A DNA stretch of 38,311 nucleotides from SUG1106 sp051883095 (GTDB lineage: Bacteria > Bacillota > Clostridia > Peptostreptococcales > Anaerovoracaceae): assembly GCA_051883095.1 (NCBI GenBank), contig JBJETB010000075.1, positions 1 to 38,311 of the forward strand. The letters are read 5' to 3'. The notes under the pieces are model-generated. The model ran no database searches and was not told the origin of the DNA. It saw nothing but the letters and a program-made list of their open reading frames with translations. Made by a program: the position numbers and the translations under genes. Of this stretch, positions 29,906 through 38,285 are shown in pieces. Positions within the stretch are counted from its first letter, which is position 1; every line of letters starts with the position of its first letter.

Positions 29906-30841
29906 ATGACAAAATACACTGTCAAAAGACTATTACTGATGATTCCAATATTGCTAGGTGTAATATTTATAATATCTTTCATTATGGAATTTACACCTGG
30001 GGATCCAGCGATTCGTATTCTTGGACCGGAGTCTTCAGTTGAGGCAAGAGAACAATTAAGAGAAGAATTGGGTCTTAACGATCCGTTTGTTACTCGATTT
30101 ATAGACTACATTAAAGATATTATTTTTGGCTTGGATTTTGGCAATTCATATAGAACAGGGAATCCGGTATTCCAAGATGTAATGGGAAGATTTCCTGTAA
30201 GTTTAAAGGTAGCTTTTTTAGGAATGTTACTTGCCACTTTGATGGGGCTGCCGCTAGGAGTTTTTTCTGCCGTAAAGCAGTATTCAAAGTCGGATAGTTT
30301 TCTTCGAGTAGCATCTACTATATTGGTTGCTATGCCAACCTTCTGGCTGGCGATGTTGCTGATTTTAATCTTTTCATTGTATTTAGGATGGTTACCTTCG
30401 GGAGGAGTTACAGCTGGATGGACAAGTTATATATTGCCAACTATTACCGTAGGTGTTCCGTATGGTTCCAAAATTCTGCGTATGACACGCTCTACAATGC
30501 TTGAAGAAATTAGACAGGACTATGTAAGAACAGCTCGTGCAAAAGGCATTCCAGAAAAGAAAATTATATATCAGCATGCACTGAAAAATGCACTTTTGCC
30601 GGTAATCACCACTATCGGATCTTCCTTTGGCGCTATCCTCGGTGGTTCGGTAATTGCTGAAAGCGTGTTCAATTTACCGGGCCTTGGAACATTGATAGTA
30701 CTTTCAATAGAGGCAAAAGACACACCGTGTGTACTTGCAAGCGTATTGCTGCTGGCATTTTTCTTTGCAATTATAATGCTTGTCGTGGATTTATTCTATG
30801 CATTCATAGACCCGCGTATTAAAGCAAAATATTCGAAATAA
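29906..30841 (+). CDS. Peptide ABC transporter permease, OppB/DppB family
   Basis: This 311-residue inner-membrane permease with six helices is of full length. The family start MTKYTVKRLLLMIPILLGVIFIISFIMEFTPGDPA is followed by YGSKILRMTRSTMLEEIRQDYVRTARAKGIPEKKIIYQHALKNALLPVI broken over residues 190-235, the EAA loop that docks onto OppD/OppF. It is the first gene behind the sigma-54 promoter, with GGAGGTG before the ATG. It should import di- or oligopeptides together with the four genes that follow. Confidence 0.93.
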   Translation: MTKYTVKRLLLMIPILLGVIFIISFIMEFTPGDPAIRILGPESSVEAREQLREELGLNDPFVTRFIDYIKDIIFGLDFGNSYRTGNPVFQDVMGRFPVSLKVAFLGMLLATLMGLPLGVFSAVKQYSKSDSFLRVASTILVAMPTFWLAMLLILIFSLYLGWLPSGGVTAGWTSYILPTITVGVPYGSKILRMTRSTMLEEIRQDYVRTARAKGIPEKKIIYQHALKNALLPVITTIGSSFGAILGGSVIAESVFNLPGLGTLIVLSIEAKDTPCVLASVLLLAFFFAIIMLVVDLFYAFIDPRIKAKYSK

Positions 30842-30865
30842 CAGAAGGGAGGACGAAGTTTTACT

Positions 30866-31777
30866 ATGAAATTATCATTTGGAAATCAAAAGAAAAAAGA
30901 ATTAGAAGAACTGGCTACTTCCTATACACGCGGGCACAGCATGGGTAAAGATATATGGAAGAGACTTTTGCGAGACAAGAGCAGTGTAATTAGTATGATT
31001 TTTTTATGCATAATAGTGTTGCTGGCCGTTTTTGCAAATTTGATCTTTGATGAATCTCTTATAACAATGCAAAATACTGCAATGAGAAATAATCCTCCAT
31101 CATGGGAGCACTGGTTTGGGACGGATCTGTATGGAAGAGATATTTTCATTCGTATGGTTTACGGTTCAAGAGTCTCCTTGGCTATTGGAGTGATTACCAT
31201 GGGTGTCAGCATGATTGCAGGAGGACTTTTAGGAGCTGTTGCGGCATATTTTGGCGGAAAAATTGATGATATAATCATGCGATTAACGGATATGTTTATG
31301 GCTATTCCAGAGACTTTGCTGGCTTTATGTGTAGTGGCAGCAATGGGTGCAAGTGCTACAAGCTTAATTACAGCCATGACGGTAGCTTGTATACCGGGAA
31401 ATTGCAGGCTTGTACGATCAACTGTGTTAGGAATAGTGGATACAGAATATGTTGAAGCGGCACGTGCATGTGGCATGCGAGATATAGGAATTATTGTTAA
31501 AGAAATAATCCCTAACTCTTTGGGGCCGATTATAGTTGTATCTACGCAAGGCATAGCAAACCTTATGCTTACGGCATCAAGCTTAAGTTATTTAGGGATG
31601 GGAGTACAGCCGCCTAATCCAGAATGGGGTTCAATGATTTCAGAAGCAAGGGAATTTTTGAGGAGTGACCCATATATGTGCATTATTCCGGGAATCGTAA
31701 TTGTTCTCACTGCATTGTCCTTCAACCTTCTTGGAGATGGATTGCGTGATGCGATGGACCCTAGACTAAAAGACTGA
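30866..31777 (+). CDS. Peptide ABC transporter permease, OppC/DppC family
   Basis: This 303-residue partner permease has an N-terminal cytoplasmic stretch before the first helix (about 44-66) and the OppC_N and BPD_transp_1 domains. The family phrases HWFGTDLYGRDIFIRMVYGSRVSL and EYVEAARACGMRDIGIIVKEIIPNSLGPIIV (EAA loop) are present, as is MDPRLKD at the end. It has a GGGAGG ribosome binding site and is 24 bp after the first permease. Nothing appears truncated. Confidence 0.93.
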   Translation: MKLSFGNQKKKELEELATSYTRGHSMGKDIWKRLLRDKSSVISMIFLCIIVLLAVFANLIFDESLITMQNTAMRNNPPSWEHWFGTDLYGRDIFIRMVYGSRVSLAIGVITMGVSMIAGGLLGAVAAYFGGKIDDIIMRLTDMFMAIPETLLALCVVAAMGASATSLITAMTVACIPGNCRLVRSTVLGIVDTEYVEAARACGMRDIGIIVKEIIPNSLGPIIVVSTQGIANLMLTASSLSYLGMGVQPPNPEWGSMISEAREFLRSDPYMCIIPGIVIVLTALSFNLLGDGLRDAMDPRLKD

Positions 31778-31796
31778 TTATTTAAGGAGAAATGAA

Positions 31797-32801
31797 ATGG
31801 GAGAGAAACTTCTTGAAATAAAAAACCTTAAAGTACAATATAAGTCCGGAGGGGCACCGGTTTGTGCGGTTAACGGTGTCAACCTAACCCTGGAAAAAGG
31901 TGAAACGTTAGGTCTTGTAGGAGAGACAGGCGCGGGCAAAACTACTACAGCACTTGCAATTTTGCGCCTTTTACCTGAGCGCACAGGGTCAATTCCAGAG
32001 GGCAGCATAGAATTTGAAGGAAAGAATCTCCTTGAAATGTCGGAAGAGGAGATGCGGACTTTAATTAGAGGAGAGAAAATTTCTATGATTTTCCAAGACC
32101 CTATGACGTCGCTTAACCCTGTTATGACTGTAGGCGAGCAGATTGCAGAAGCAATATTATACCACAGTGATGGCAGAGATGCTTCCAGAGAGGCCGTGGA
32201 AAAAAGAGTTGATGAAGTGCTGGAGATGGTAGGAATACCAGCATCACGAAAGGATGAATATCCACATCAGTTTTCAGGTGGGATGAAGCAGAGAGTGGTA
32301 ATTGCCATGGCTCTTTCATGTCAACCAGACCTTCTTATTGCAGATGAACCTACTACTGCATTGGATGTAACAATTCAGGCACAAGTACTGGCAATGATGA
32401 GTGAATTAAGAGATAAATTAGGTACTGCCATGCTAATGATTACCCATGATCTGGGTATCGTAGCAAATATCTGCGATAAAGTTGCCATTATGTATGCCGG
32501 AAAAGTAATAGAAGCCGGAACACTGGAAGACATATTTGTCAATGAAAACCATCATCCGTACACAGTAGGATTGTTTGGAGCAATTCCAAACTTAAAGGTA
32601 GAAACGAGGAGATTGTCTCCAATCGATGGTCTTATGCCAGACCCGTCGGAATTGCCATCGGGATGCTATTTTCACGAAAGATGTCCGCATTGCATGGATA
32701 TATGCAAGGTAGAATATCCAGATGTATATGAAATGGGAACTCATAGCATTGCATGCCATTTGTTTAAGCGAGGAGACTCACAGGAGGAGAAGAATGAATA
32801 A
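31797..32801 (+). CDS. Peptide ABC transporter ATP-binding protein, OppD/DppD family
   Basis: This 334-residue ATPase carries Walker A GETGAGKTT, the Q-loop IFQDPMTSLNPVMTV, the signature QFSGGMKQR, Walker B LLIADEPTTALD and the H-loop ITHDLGIV. The C-terminal oligopeptide-transporter extension holds the Cys cluster C-HERCPHCMDIC (about 289-302), which in this family can bind an iron-sulfur cluster. Its end overlaps the next gene by 8 bp. Confidence 0.94.
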   Translation: MGEKLLEIKNLKVQYKSGGAPVCAVNGVNLTLEKGETLGLVGETGAGKTTTALAILRLLPERTGSIPEGSIEFEGKNLLEMSEEEMRTLIRGEKISMIFQDPMTSLNPVMTVGEQIAEAILYHSDGRDASREAVEKRVDEVLEMVGIPASRKDEYPHQFSGGMKQRVVIAMALSCQPDLLIADEPTTALDVTIQAQVLAMMSELRDKLGTAMLMITHDLGIVANICDKVAIMYAGKVIEAGTLEDIFVNENHHPYTVGLFGAIPNLKVETRRLSPIDGLMPDPSELPSGCYFHERCPHCMDICKVEYPDVYEMGTHSIACHLFKRGDSQEEKNE

Positions 32802-33762
32802 CACAGAACAGAGACCTCTTGTTGAGGTTAAAAATTTAAAAAAATATTTTGAAAAAAAGGGACAAATTCTTCATGCTGTCGATGATATCAATTTGAAGAT
32901 AATGCCAGGAACAACACTTGGCGTAGTAGGTGAGTCGGGTTGTGGAAAGAGCACATTAGGAAGAACTATCTTACGGCTACTCAAACCAACGGATGGTCAA
33001 ATAATATTTGAAGGCGAAGATATTACAAAAGTACGGGAATCTCAGATGAGAAAATATCGTCAGTCTATGCAGATTATATTTCAAGATCCATATTCCAGCT
33101 TAAATCCAAGGAAATCTGTATCAGAAATAATAGCAACTCCGCTTGTTGTCAACAGAATGTACAAAAACAAGGCTGAAATTCAGAAAAGGGTAAAGGAGTT
33201 AATGGATACTGTAGGACTTGCTGAGAGATTATATTACTCTTATCCTCACGAGCTGGATGGTGGAAGACGTCAACGCATATGTATAGCAAGGGCGCTAGCT
33301 ATAAATCCAAAGTTTATTGTATGTGACGAGCCAGTGTCTGCATTGGACGTTTCAATTCAGGCACAGATTTTGAACCTTCTTATGGACTTGCAAGAAGATT
33401 TGGGACTTACTTATATGTTCATAACCCACGACTTATCGGTCGTAAAGCATATCTCAACGGAAATAATGGTAATGTATATGGGACAGTGCGTTGAAAAAGC
33501 CTCGGCAAGAGAGCTTTTTGAAAATCCACAGCATCCTTACACCAAGGCTTTGCTGTCAGCCATACCTATACCTGATATCTCTATGAGAAATAAAAAACTA
33601 CAGGTTATCCGAGGCGAGGTTACGAGTCCTATTAACCCTGAACCGGGATGTAGGTTCGCACCACGTTGTGATTTTTGCCGTGACGGATGCGTTGGCAGCC
33701 AGCTTCCGTTTACTGAAATAAGCGAAAATCATTTTGTCTCATGCAGGCTTATGGAAAAATAA
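32794..33762 (+). CDS. Peptide ABC transporter ATP-binding protein, OppF/DppF family
   Basis: This roughly 322-residue ATPase pairs with the preceding one. It has Walker A GESGCGKSTLG, IFQDPYSSLNPRKSV, Walker B FIVCDEPVSALD and ITHDLSVV. The ABC signature reads LDGGRRQR rather than the usual LSGGQRQR: the Ser is replaced by Asp and the Gln by Arg. The C-terminal extension ends with a second Cys-rich motif (CRFAPRCDFCRDGC). I chose ATG 32794, behind AGGAGG and overlapping the previous stop; an in-frame ATG at 32722 lies inside the previous gene. Confidence 0.92.
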   Translation: MNNTEQRPLVEVKNLKKYFEKKGQILHAVDDINLKIMPGTTLGVVGESGCGKSTLGRTILRLLKPTDGQIIFEGEDITKVRESQMRKYRQSMQIIFQDPYSSLNPRKSVSEIIATPLVVNRMYKNKAEIQKRVKELMDTVGLAERLYYSYPHELDGGRRQRICIARALAINPKFIVCDEPVSALDVSIQAQILNLLMDLQEDLGLTYMFITHDLSVVKHISTEIMVMYMGQCVEKASARELFENPQHPYTKALLSAIPIPDISMRNKKLQVIRGEVTSPINPEPGCRFAPRCDFCRDGCVGSQLPFTEISENHFVSCRLMEK

Positions 33763-33814
33763 TGGTAACAATGTAAATGTGTTATATAAAAAAGCAAATC
33801 AGGAGGAAATAAGA

Positions 33815-35341
33815 ATGAAAAAGAAACTTGCTTTAATGTTGGTTCTTGTAATGGTGGTAAGCCTCTTTGCGGGATGCGGTGGCGGCAACCAAAGTGCAAA
33901 GACCGAAGATGATCCAGTTGTTGTGTACACGGCGGACATTTTCAATACTCTTATCCCATATCAGACCACTGCAAACTCTGACCAAAGTGTATTTGACCAG
34001 GTATATGAAACGCTGGCAGTTACAAACGATGACGGAACTGTAAGCCCTTGTCTAGCAGAAAGCTGGGAGATAAGTGATGATAACCTTGAATACACCTTTA
34101 AACTTGTTGAAAATGCAAAATTCCATAATGGAGAAAATTTGAAGGCTTCAGATGTAGTATTTACTTTTGAAACATTCATGACAACGGCTGCCAAAAAGAA
34201 TTTCGTCGATATGATTAAAAATATTGAAGCAATTGACGAGTACACAGTTAAGTTTACTTTGAGCAAAGTAACTCCTTTATTCTTGGTTTACACTAATGAG
34301 GTTCCAATACTCAATGAAAAATTTGTAACTGAGTGTGATGGCAATTTTAACGACAAAGCTTGTGGTACAGGCCCTTATGAACTGGTATCAATTGATTTCG
34401 CAACAGCAGCACAGCTTACTCGTTTTGAAGATTATCGCTTAGGACCTGCCGCAATAAAAAATATTGAACTTCGTTACGTTGGCGACAGCTCAACCGCTTC
34501 TGTACAGCTAGAAACTGGGGAAATCGACATCATGAAGGTCGAACCAACACAGCTGGTTAATATTGAAGGAAATGACACATTTACAATTGAAAAAGTACAG
34601 ACACTAAAGACGGCAATTTTTGCCATCAACACGACAGTAAAACCGCTTGACAATAAACTTGTGCGTCAGGCATTAAACTATGCATGTGATAAAGAAAGTA
34701 TAATCGAGATTGCGTATGAGGGATACGCTAAACCAGCTCGTCTTCAGGCAAGCGATGCTAACTGCTTTGGTGTTGACTTCTCAGAATCCGAGGAAGTGAC
34801 CTATGACCCAGAAAAGGCAAAAGCTTTACTCGCAGAGGCAGGCTACCCTAATGGGCTTAATTTCTCTGACTACGGTGTAGTTATGGATGTAATGGGAGGA
34901 ACATATTTGGAGAAAGCCGCACAGGTATTCCAACAGAACCTGGCAGATATAGGTGTTACTCTTGAACTTAAAAACACATCGACACCTGACGAAGATGCTG
35001 AGAGCGGTAATTTCGCATTGATGACCCAAACATTATCATATCGTGCTGACTTCTCATATAACGTGTGTCACTACGGAACATCAGGCATTGGTGGCAATAA
35101 CTTCTGCCAGTTAAGTGACCCATGGATTGATGAAATGTTTGCAAAAGCTGAGAGCGAAAGCGAACCTGCTGAACGCCAGAAAATATATACAGAATTAATT
35201 GCATATATTATTGACTTAGCACCGTCAGTCCCAATTTTCCATCATGAATTGGTATATGCATGGAACAATAGGATTAATGCTGTTGTGCATGATTCAACTG
35301 TTCATCCGTATTACTGCTATGAATGGAGTTTTAACGCATAG
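33815..35341 (+). CDS. Peptide ABC transporter substrate-binding lipoprotein (OppA/DppA family)
   Basis: This 508-residue SBP_bac_5 protein has a clear lipoprotein signal (MKKKLALMLVLVMVVSLFAGCGGG, lipid on the first Cys). The family segments LAESWEISDDNLEYTFKLVENAKFHNGENLKASDVVFTFE, CGTGPYELV and LVRQALNYACDKESII are present, and a C-terminal lobe completes it. It binds peptides outside the cell for the four transport genes before it. ATG 33815 has AGGAGG 9 bases upstream; an in-frame ATG at 33734 would bury the signal sequence. A strong hairpin (35359-35387) follows it. Confidence 0.93.
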   Translation: MKKKLALMLVLVMVVSLFAGCGGGNQSAKTEDDPVVVYTADIFNTLIPYQTTANSDQSVFDQVYETLAVTNDDGTVSPCLAESWEISDDNLEYTFKLVENAKFHNGENLKASDVVFTFETFMTTAAKKNFVDMIKNIEAIDEYTVKFTLSKVTPLFLVYTNEVPILNEKFVTECDGNFNDKACGTGPYELVSIDFATAAQLTRFEDYRLGPAAIKNIELRYVGDSSTASVQLETGEIDIMKVEPTQLVNIEGNDTFTIEKVQTLKTAIFAINTTVKPLDNKLVRQALNYACDKESIIEIAYEGYAKPARLQASDANCFGVDFSESEEVTYDPEKAKALLAEAGYPNGLNFSDYGVVMDVMGGTYLEKAAQVFQQNLADIGVTLELKNTSTPDEDAESGNFALMTQTLSYRADFSYNVCHYGTSGIGGNNFCQLSDPWIDEMFAKAESESEPAERQKIYTELIAYIIDLAPSVPIFHHELVYAWNNRINAVVHDSTVHPYYCYEWSFNA

Positions 35342-35358
35342 TAACGTTATGCGCACGA

Positions 35359-35395
35359 GTGCGGTCGCAATTGTGTTGCGACCGCACATTATTTT
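35359..35395 (+). terminator. Strong intra-operon terminator/attenuator behind the binding-protein gene
   Basis: GTGCGGTCGCAA (35359-35370) and TTGCGACCGCAC (35376-35387) form a 12-bp GC-rich stem with a 5-nt loop, followed by ATTATTTTT. Only 23 bp separate it from the peptidase start. It should lower expression of the two enzyme genes relative to the transporter, or protect the 3' end of the upstream mRNA. Confidence 0.8.
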
Positions 35396-35417
35396 TACTC
35401 TGTTTGGAGGATATTTG

Positions 35418-36884
35418 ATGGATTATATAGAAAAATTTGAACCAAAACATGTGCTTGAACATTTTAAAAACATATGTAATATTCCGCATATATCAAATCA
35501 TGAACAAGCGTTGTGCAATTATATCAAAGACTTTGCACAGAAAAATGGTCATGAATACTATGAAGACGAAGCGGGGAATTTAATAGTTTATGTTAACGCG
35601 ACGCAGGGTTATGAAACGATACCTCCATTTTTAATGCAAGCACATATGGATATGGTTGCAGCAAAAGAAGCAGCATCGAATCATAATTTCCTGACGGATT
35701 CCATAAAGACACATTTGGTGGATGGACATTATTTGTATGCCGATGGAACAACACTAGGAGCAGATAATGCTGTAGGAATGATGAATATGTTGGCATTGAT
35801 GGAGGATAAAAGTGTGGTTCACCCCCCTCTGGAAATGCTTTTTACTGTATGTGAAGAAGCTGGGATGGTAGGAATTAGAAAAGTTGATTATTCCAGAATT
35901 AAATCCCGGAGAATGATTAATATGGACTGCGGAGACCCTGATGTGATGTGTGTTTCAACAGCAGGGGCAGCAAATTGTCTACTTAGATTGCCACTTAAGA
36001 AAAAAGCCATTTCAGGTGTGATATTTGAAATAAGTATTGATGGATTATTGGGTGGCCATGCAGGCCTCATGATTGATGCGGGAAGAATAAGTGCAATAAC
36101 CGTAATGGGAAGAATTTTATGCCAAATGTCAAAGTGCATTCCGCTAAATATTGTTTATACGTCTTGCGACAGAGTATGTGGAATTGCACCAGCAATGAAG
36201 GCGCTTATTACAATTGATGAAAAAAACGTATTTGGGGCTAAAAAGACTTTTGAGAAAATTGCGGAGACGATATGTAGGGAATATTCAGATCCTGAAAAGG
36301 GACTACATATTACACTTAAAAAAAGTGATGAAAAGGTCTATTCTGAAATGTTGGATGAGGAGACGACTAAGAATCTTCAAAGAATGCTTTATATGATGCC
36401 TTTTGGAGTTACAAAACGAGATTGGCGAGAAAAAGAGACAATTCTTTGTTCAAATAATACAATGGCAGTTGCTTTTAAGGAGAATTGTATAGAAATGGAG
36501 ACGATGCTTAGAGCTCCTGTAGATACTGTAAAAGAAGAACTCTTTACTAGAATTGAAATACTTGCAGATTGGTGCGGAGCGGAGATGGTACTCCTTGACA
36601 GTTTCTCTGGATGGCCATATCGTAGAGACTCTCAGCTTCAGAAACTTTGTTGTGAGGCATTCGCTGAGCTGACTGGAGAACAATTGAAGATGGAAAAACA
36701 TAACAGCTGCGCTGAAACAGGTATTGTGGCAGGTGCCATTCCAGATATGGATATTGTTGCAATAGCGCCACTGGGAAGAGATGCCCATACGCCGACAGAG
36801 CATCTGGATTTAGATACTGTTAAGCCTTTCTGGGATTTTTTGTGCCTACTGCTTAAGAAAATGTGTATACAGGTTAACAAATAA
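35418..36884 (+). CDS. pepD: M20 family Xaa-His/beta-Ala-His-type dipeptidase (PepD-like)
   Basis: This roughly 488-residue aminoacyl-histidine dipeptidase-type metallopeptidase is of normal length. Di-zinc ligands and catalytic residues are visible: QAHMDMV (H76, D78), TTLGADNAVG, VCEEAGMVG (catalytic Glu pair), INMDCGD, and the late DAHTPTEHLDLDTV. GLLGGHAGLMID marks the lid/dimerisation region. The closing AETGIVAG is typical of PepD. It cleaves unblocked dipeptides with broad specificity, including Cys-Gly in some family members. ATG 35418 has GGAGG upstream; the frame is open back into the previous gene but a start there is unlikely. It is cytosolic and sits directly behind the peptide importer. 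Confidence 0.9.
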   Translation: MDYIEKFEPKHVLEHFKNICNIPHISNHEQALCNYIKDFAQKNGHEYYEDEAGNLIVYVNATQGYETIPPFLMQAHMDMVAAKEAASNHNFLTDSIKTHLVDGHYLYADGTTLGADNAVGMMNMLALMEDKSVVHPPLEMLFTVCEEAGMVGIRKVDYSRIKSRRMINMDCGDPDVMCVSTAGAANCLLRLPLKKKAISGVIFEISIDGLLGGHAGLMIDAGRISAITVMGRILCQMSKCIPLNIVYTSCDRVCGIAPAMKALITIDEKNVFGAKKTFEKIAETICREYSDPEKGLHITLKKSDEKVYSEMLDEETTKNLQRMLYMMPFGVTKRDWREKETILCSNNTMAVAFKENCIEMETMLRAPVDTVKEELFTRIEILADWCGAEMVLLDSFSGWPYRRDSQLQKLCCEAFAELTGEQLKMEKHNSCAETGIVAGAIPDMDIVAIAPLGRDAHTPTEHLDLDTVKPFWDFLCLLLKKMCIQVNK

Positions 36885-36911
36885 AAAAGGAAACAGACAG
36901 GAGAAAAATGC

Positions 36912-38195
36912 ATGGAAAAAGAACGATATGAAAGCTATGTTACATTGCTAAAAAAAGAACTTATTCCGGCATTAGGGTGCACTGAACCTATTGCTATTGC
37001 TTATGCCAGCGCAAAGGCGTCACAGGTTTTGAATTCTGTACCGTCTCATATAATAGCAGAATGCAGCGGAAATATCGTAAAAAATGTCATGGGAGTTATT
37101 GTTCCGAATTCTGACAATAACAAAGGGGTTGCGATTGCAGCTACACTGGGTGCAATCGCAGGAGACGCGGATGCAGGTTTGAACGTTTTGGAAAAAGTAA
37201 CCCAAGACGAAATTGAAGAATGCAAAAAACTTGCGGCAAGCGGATTTTGCAAATGTCTTTTAGCTGAAGGCGTGGATAATTTATTTGTGAAAATAACTGC
37301 GTATGGAAGAACATCAGAAGTTGAAGTCACGGTTTCGCATACACACACGAATATCACAAGAATAACTAAAGATGGGGAAATTTTATTTGAGAAGCCGGAA
37401 ATGGAAATCCACAAAGATAACTTCTATAAAACCATGAGCATATCTGAAATATTAAATTTCGCTAATGAAGTCCGTTTGAGTGATGTCAGAGATATTCTTA
37501 AAATGCAAATAGAGTGCAATACCGCGATTTCAAATGAGGGTCTAACACATTCATACGGAGCAAACATAGGAAAAACGGTGATAAAAAGAGGAAATGCAGA
37601 TTTTTCATCAAGAATTAAAGGAAAAGTAGCCGCAGGCTCTGACGCAAGAATGAATGGTTGCAGTATGCCGGTGGTAATTAATTCGGGAAGTGGGAATCAG
37701 GGACTTGCGGTTTCTCTTCCGGTAATTGAATTTGCTAAGGAAAAAAATTTAACCGAAGTCGAACTTTTAAGGGGATTACTGGTAAGCAACCTAGTATCAA
37801 TATATGCAAAGAAAAAAATTGGAAGCTTATCTGCTTTCTGTGGTGCGGCTTCAGCTGCAGCAGCGGCAGGGGCGGGCATTGCATATCTAAAGAAATGGCC
37901 AGAGGGGAAAATATCTCAGGTTATAGAATCTACGTTAGTTAATGTAGGAGGTTTGATATGCGATGGCGCAAAGTCAACTTGTGCAGCTAAGCTTGCCACG
38001 GCATTGGATGCTATGCTTATGTCACTGGATATGCTGGAAGAAGGAAATTCTTTCGGCATCAATGAGGGATTAATGGGAGAAGACGCAGAAAAGACTGTTT
38101 CTAACGTATGTTTCGTGGGAAAAAACGGCATGTCTGAGACGGACTTAAATGTACTCAGGATTATGACAGGAGAGATTGATACGGATGAGTGTTAG
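36912..38195 (+). CDS. cyuA: L-cysteine desulfidase-like protein (CyuA/YhaM, UPF0597; serine dehydratase alpha-like)
   Basis: This 427-residue protein shares the UPF0597 layout. Cys residues at the positions used for a [4Fe-4S] cluster in L-cysteine desulfidase are present: LGC23TEP, SAFCGAA, and CDGAKSTCAAK. The Ser-rich SGSGNQGLAVSLP and the glycine-rich SAAAAAGAGIAYL segment are also typical. The enzyme turns L-cysteine into pyruvate, hydrogen sulfide and ammonia; close relatives act on serine. As the last gene of the peptide-uptake operon it would degrade cysteine (or serine) released by the dipeptidase. The ATG at 36912 has AGGAG upstream, with an in-frame alternative not excluded. It is followed by the AAATATCACGT hairpin. 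Confidence 0.88.
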   Translation: MEKERYESYVTLLKKELIPALGCTEPIAIAYASAKASQVLNSVPSHIIAECSGNIVKNVMGVIVPNSDNNKGVAIAATLGAIAGDADAGLNVLEKVTQDEIEECKKLAASGFCKCLLAEGVDNLFVKITAYGRTSEVEVTVSHTHTNITRITKDGEILFEKPEMEIHKDNFYKTMSISEILNFANEVRLSDVRDILKMQIECNTAISNEGLTHSYGANIGKTVIKRGNADFSSRIKGKVAAGSDARMNGCSMPVVINSGSGNQGLAVSLPVIEFAKEKNLTEVELLRGLLVSNLVSIYAKKKIGSLSAFCGAASAAAAAGAGIAYLKKWPEGKISQVIESTLVNVGGLICDGAKSTCAAKLATALDAMLMSLDMLEEGNSFGINEGLMGEDAEKTVSNVCFVGKNGMSETDLNVLRIMTGEIDTDEC

Positions 38196-38218
38196 GTAAT
38201 AATCTCCTTTAACATTAA

Positions 38219-38258
38219 AAATATCACGTTGGAGCCATAGGCAACTGACGTGATATTT
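38219..38258 (+). terminator. Terminator-like hairpin after the cysteine desulfidase gene
   Basis: AAATATCACGT (38219-38229) and ACGTGATATTT (38248-38258) form an 11-bp stem, with an inner GTTG/CAAC pair. The 11-bp stem is identical to that at 21750-21788 but the loop differs. Confidence 0.6.
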
Positions 38259-38285
38259 GTAAATGGTAAACCACATACGTGGTCT

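Noticed and set aside
35244..35417. Extended N-terminus of the dipeptidase overlapping the binding-protein gene
   Set aside because: The frame is merely open there; GGAGG before ATG 35418 and the family start MDYIEKFEPKHVLEHF decide the start, and a strong hairpin lies between.
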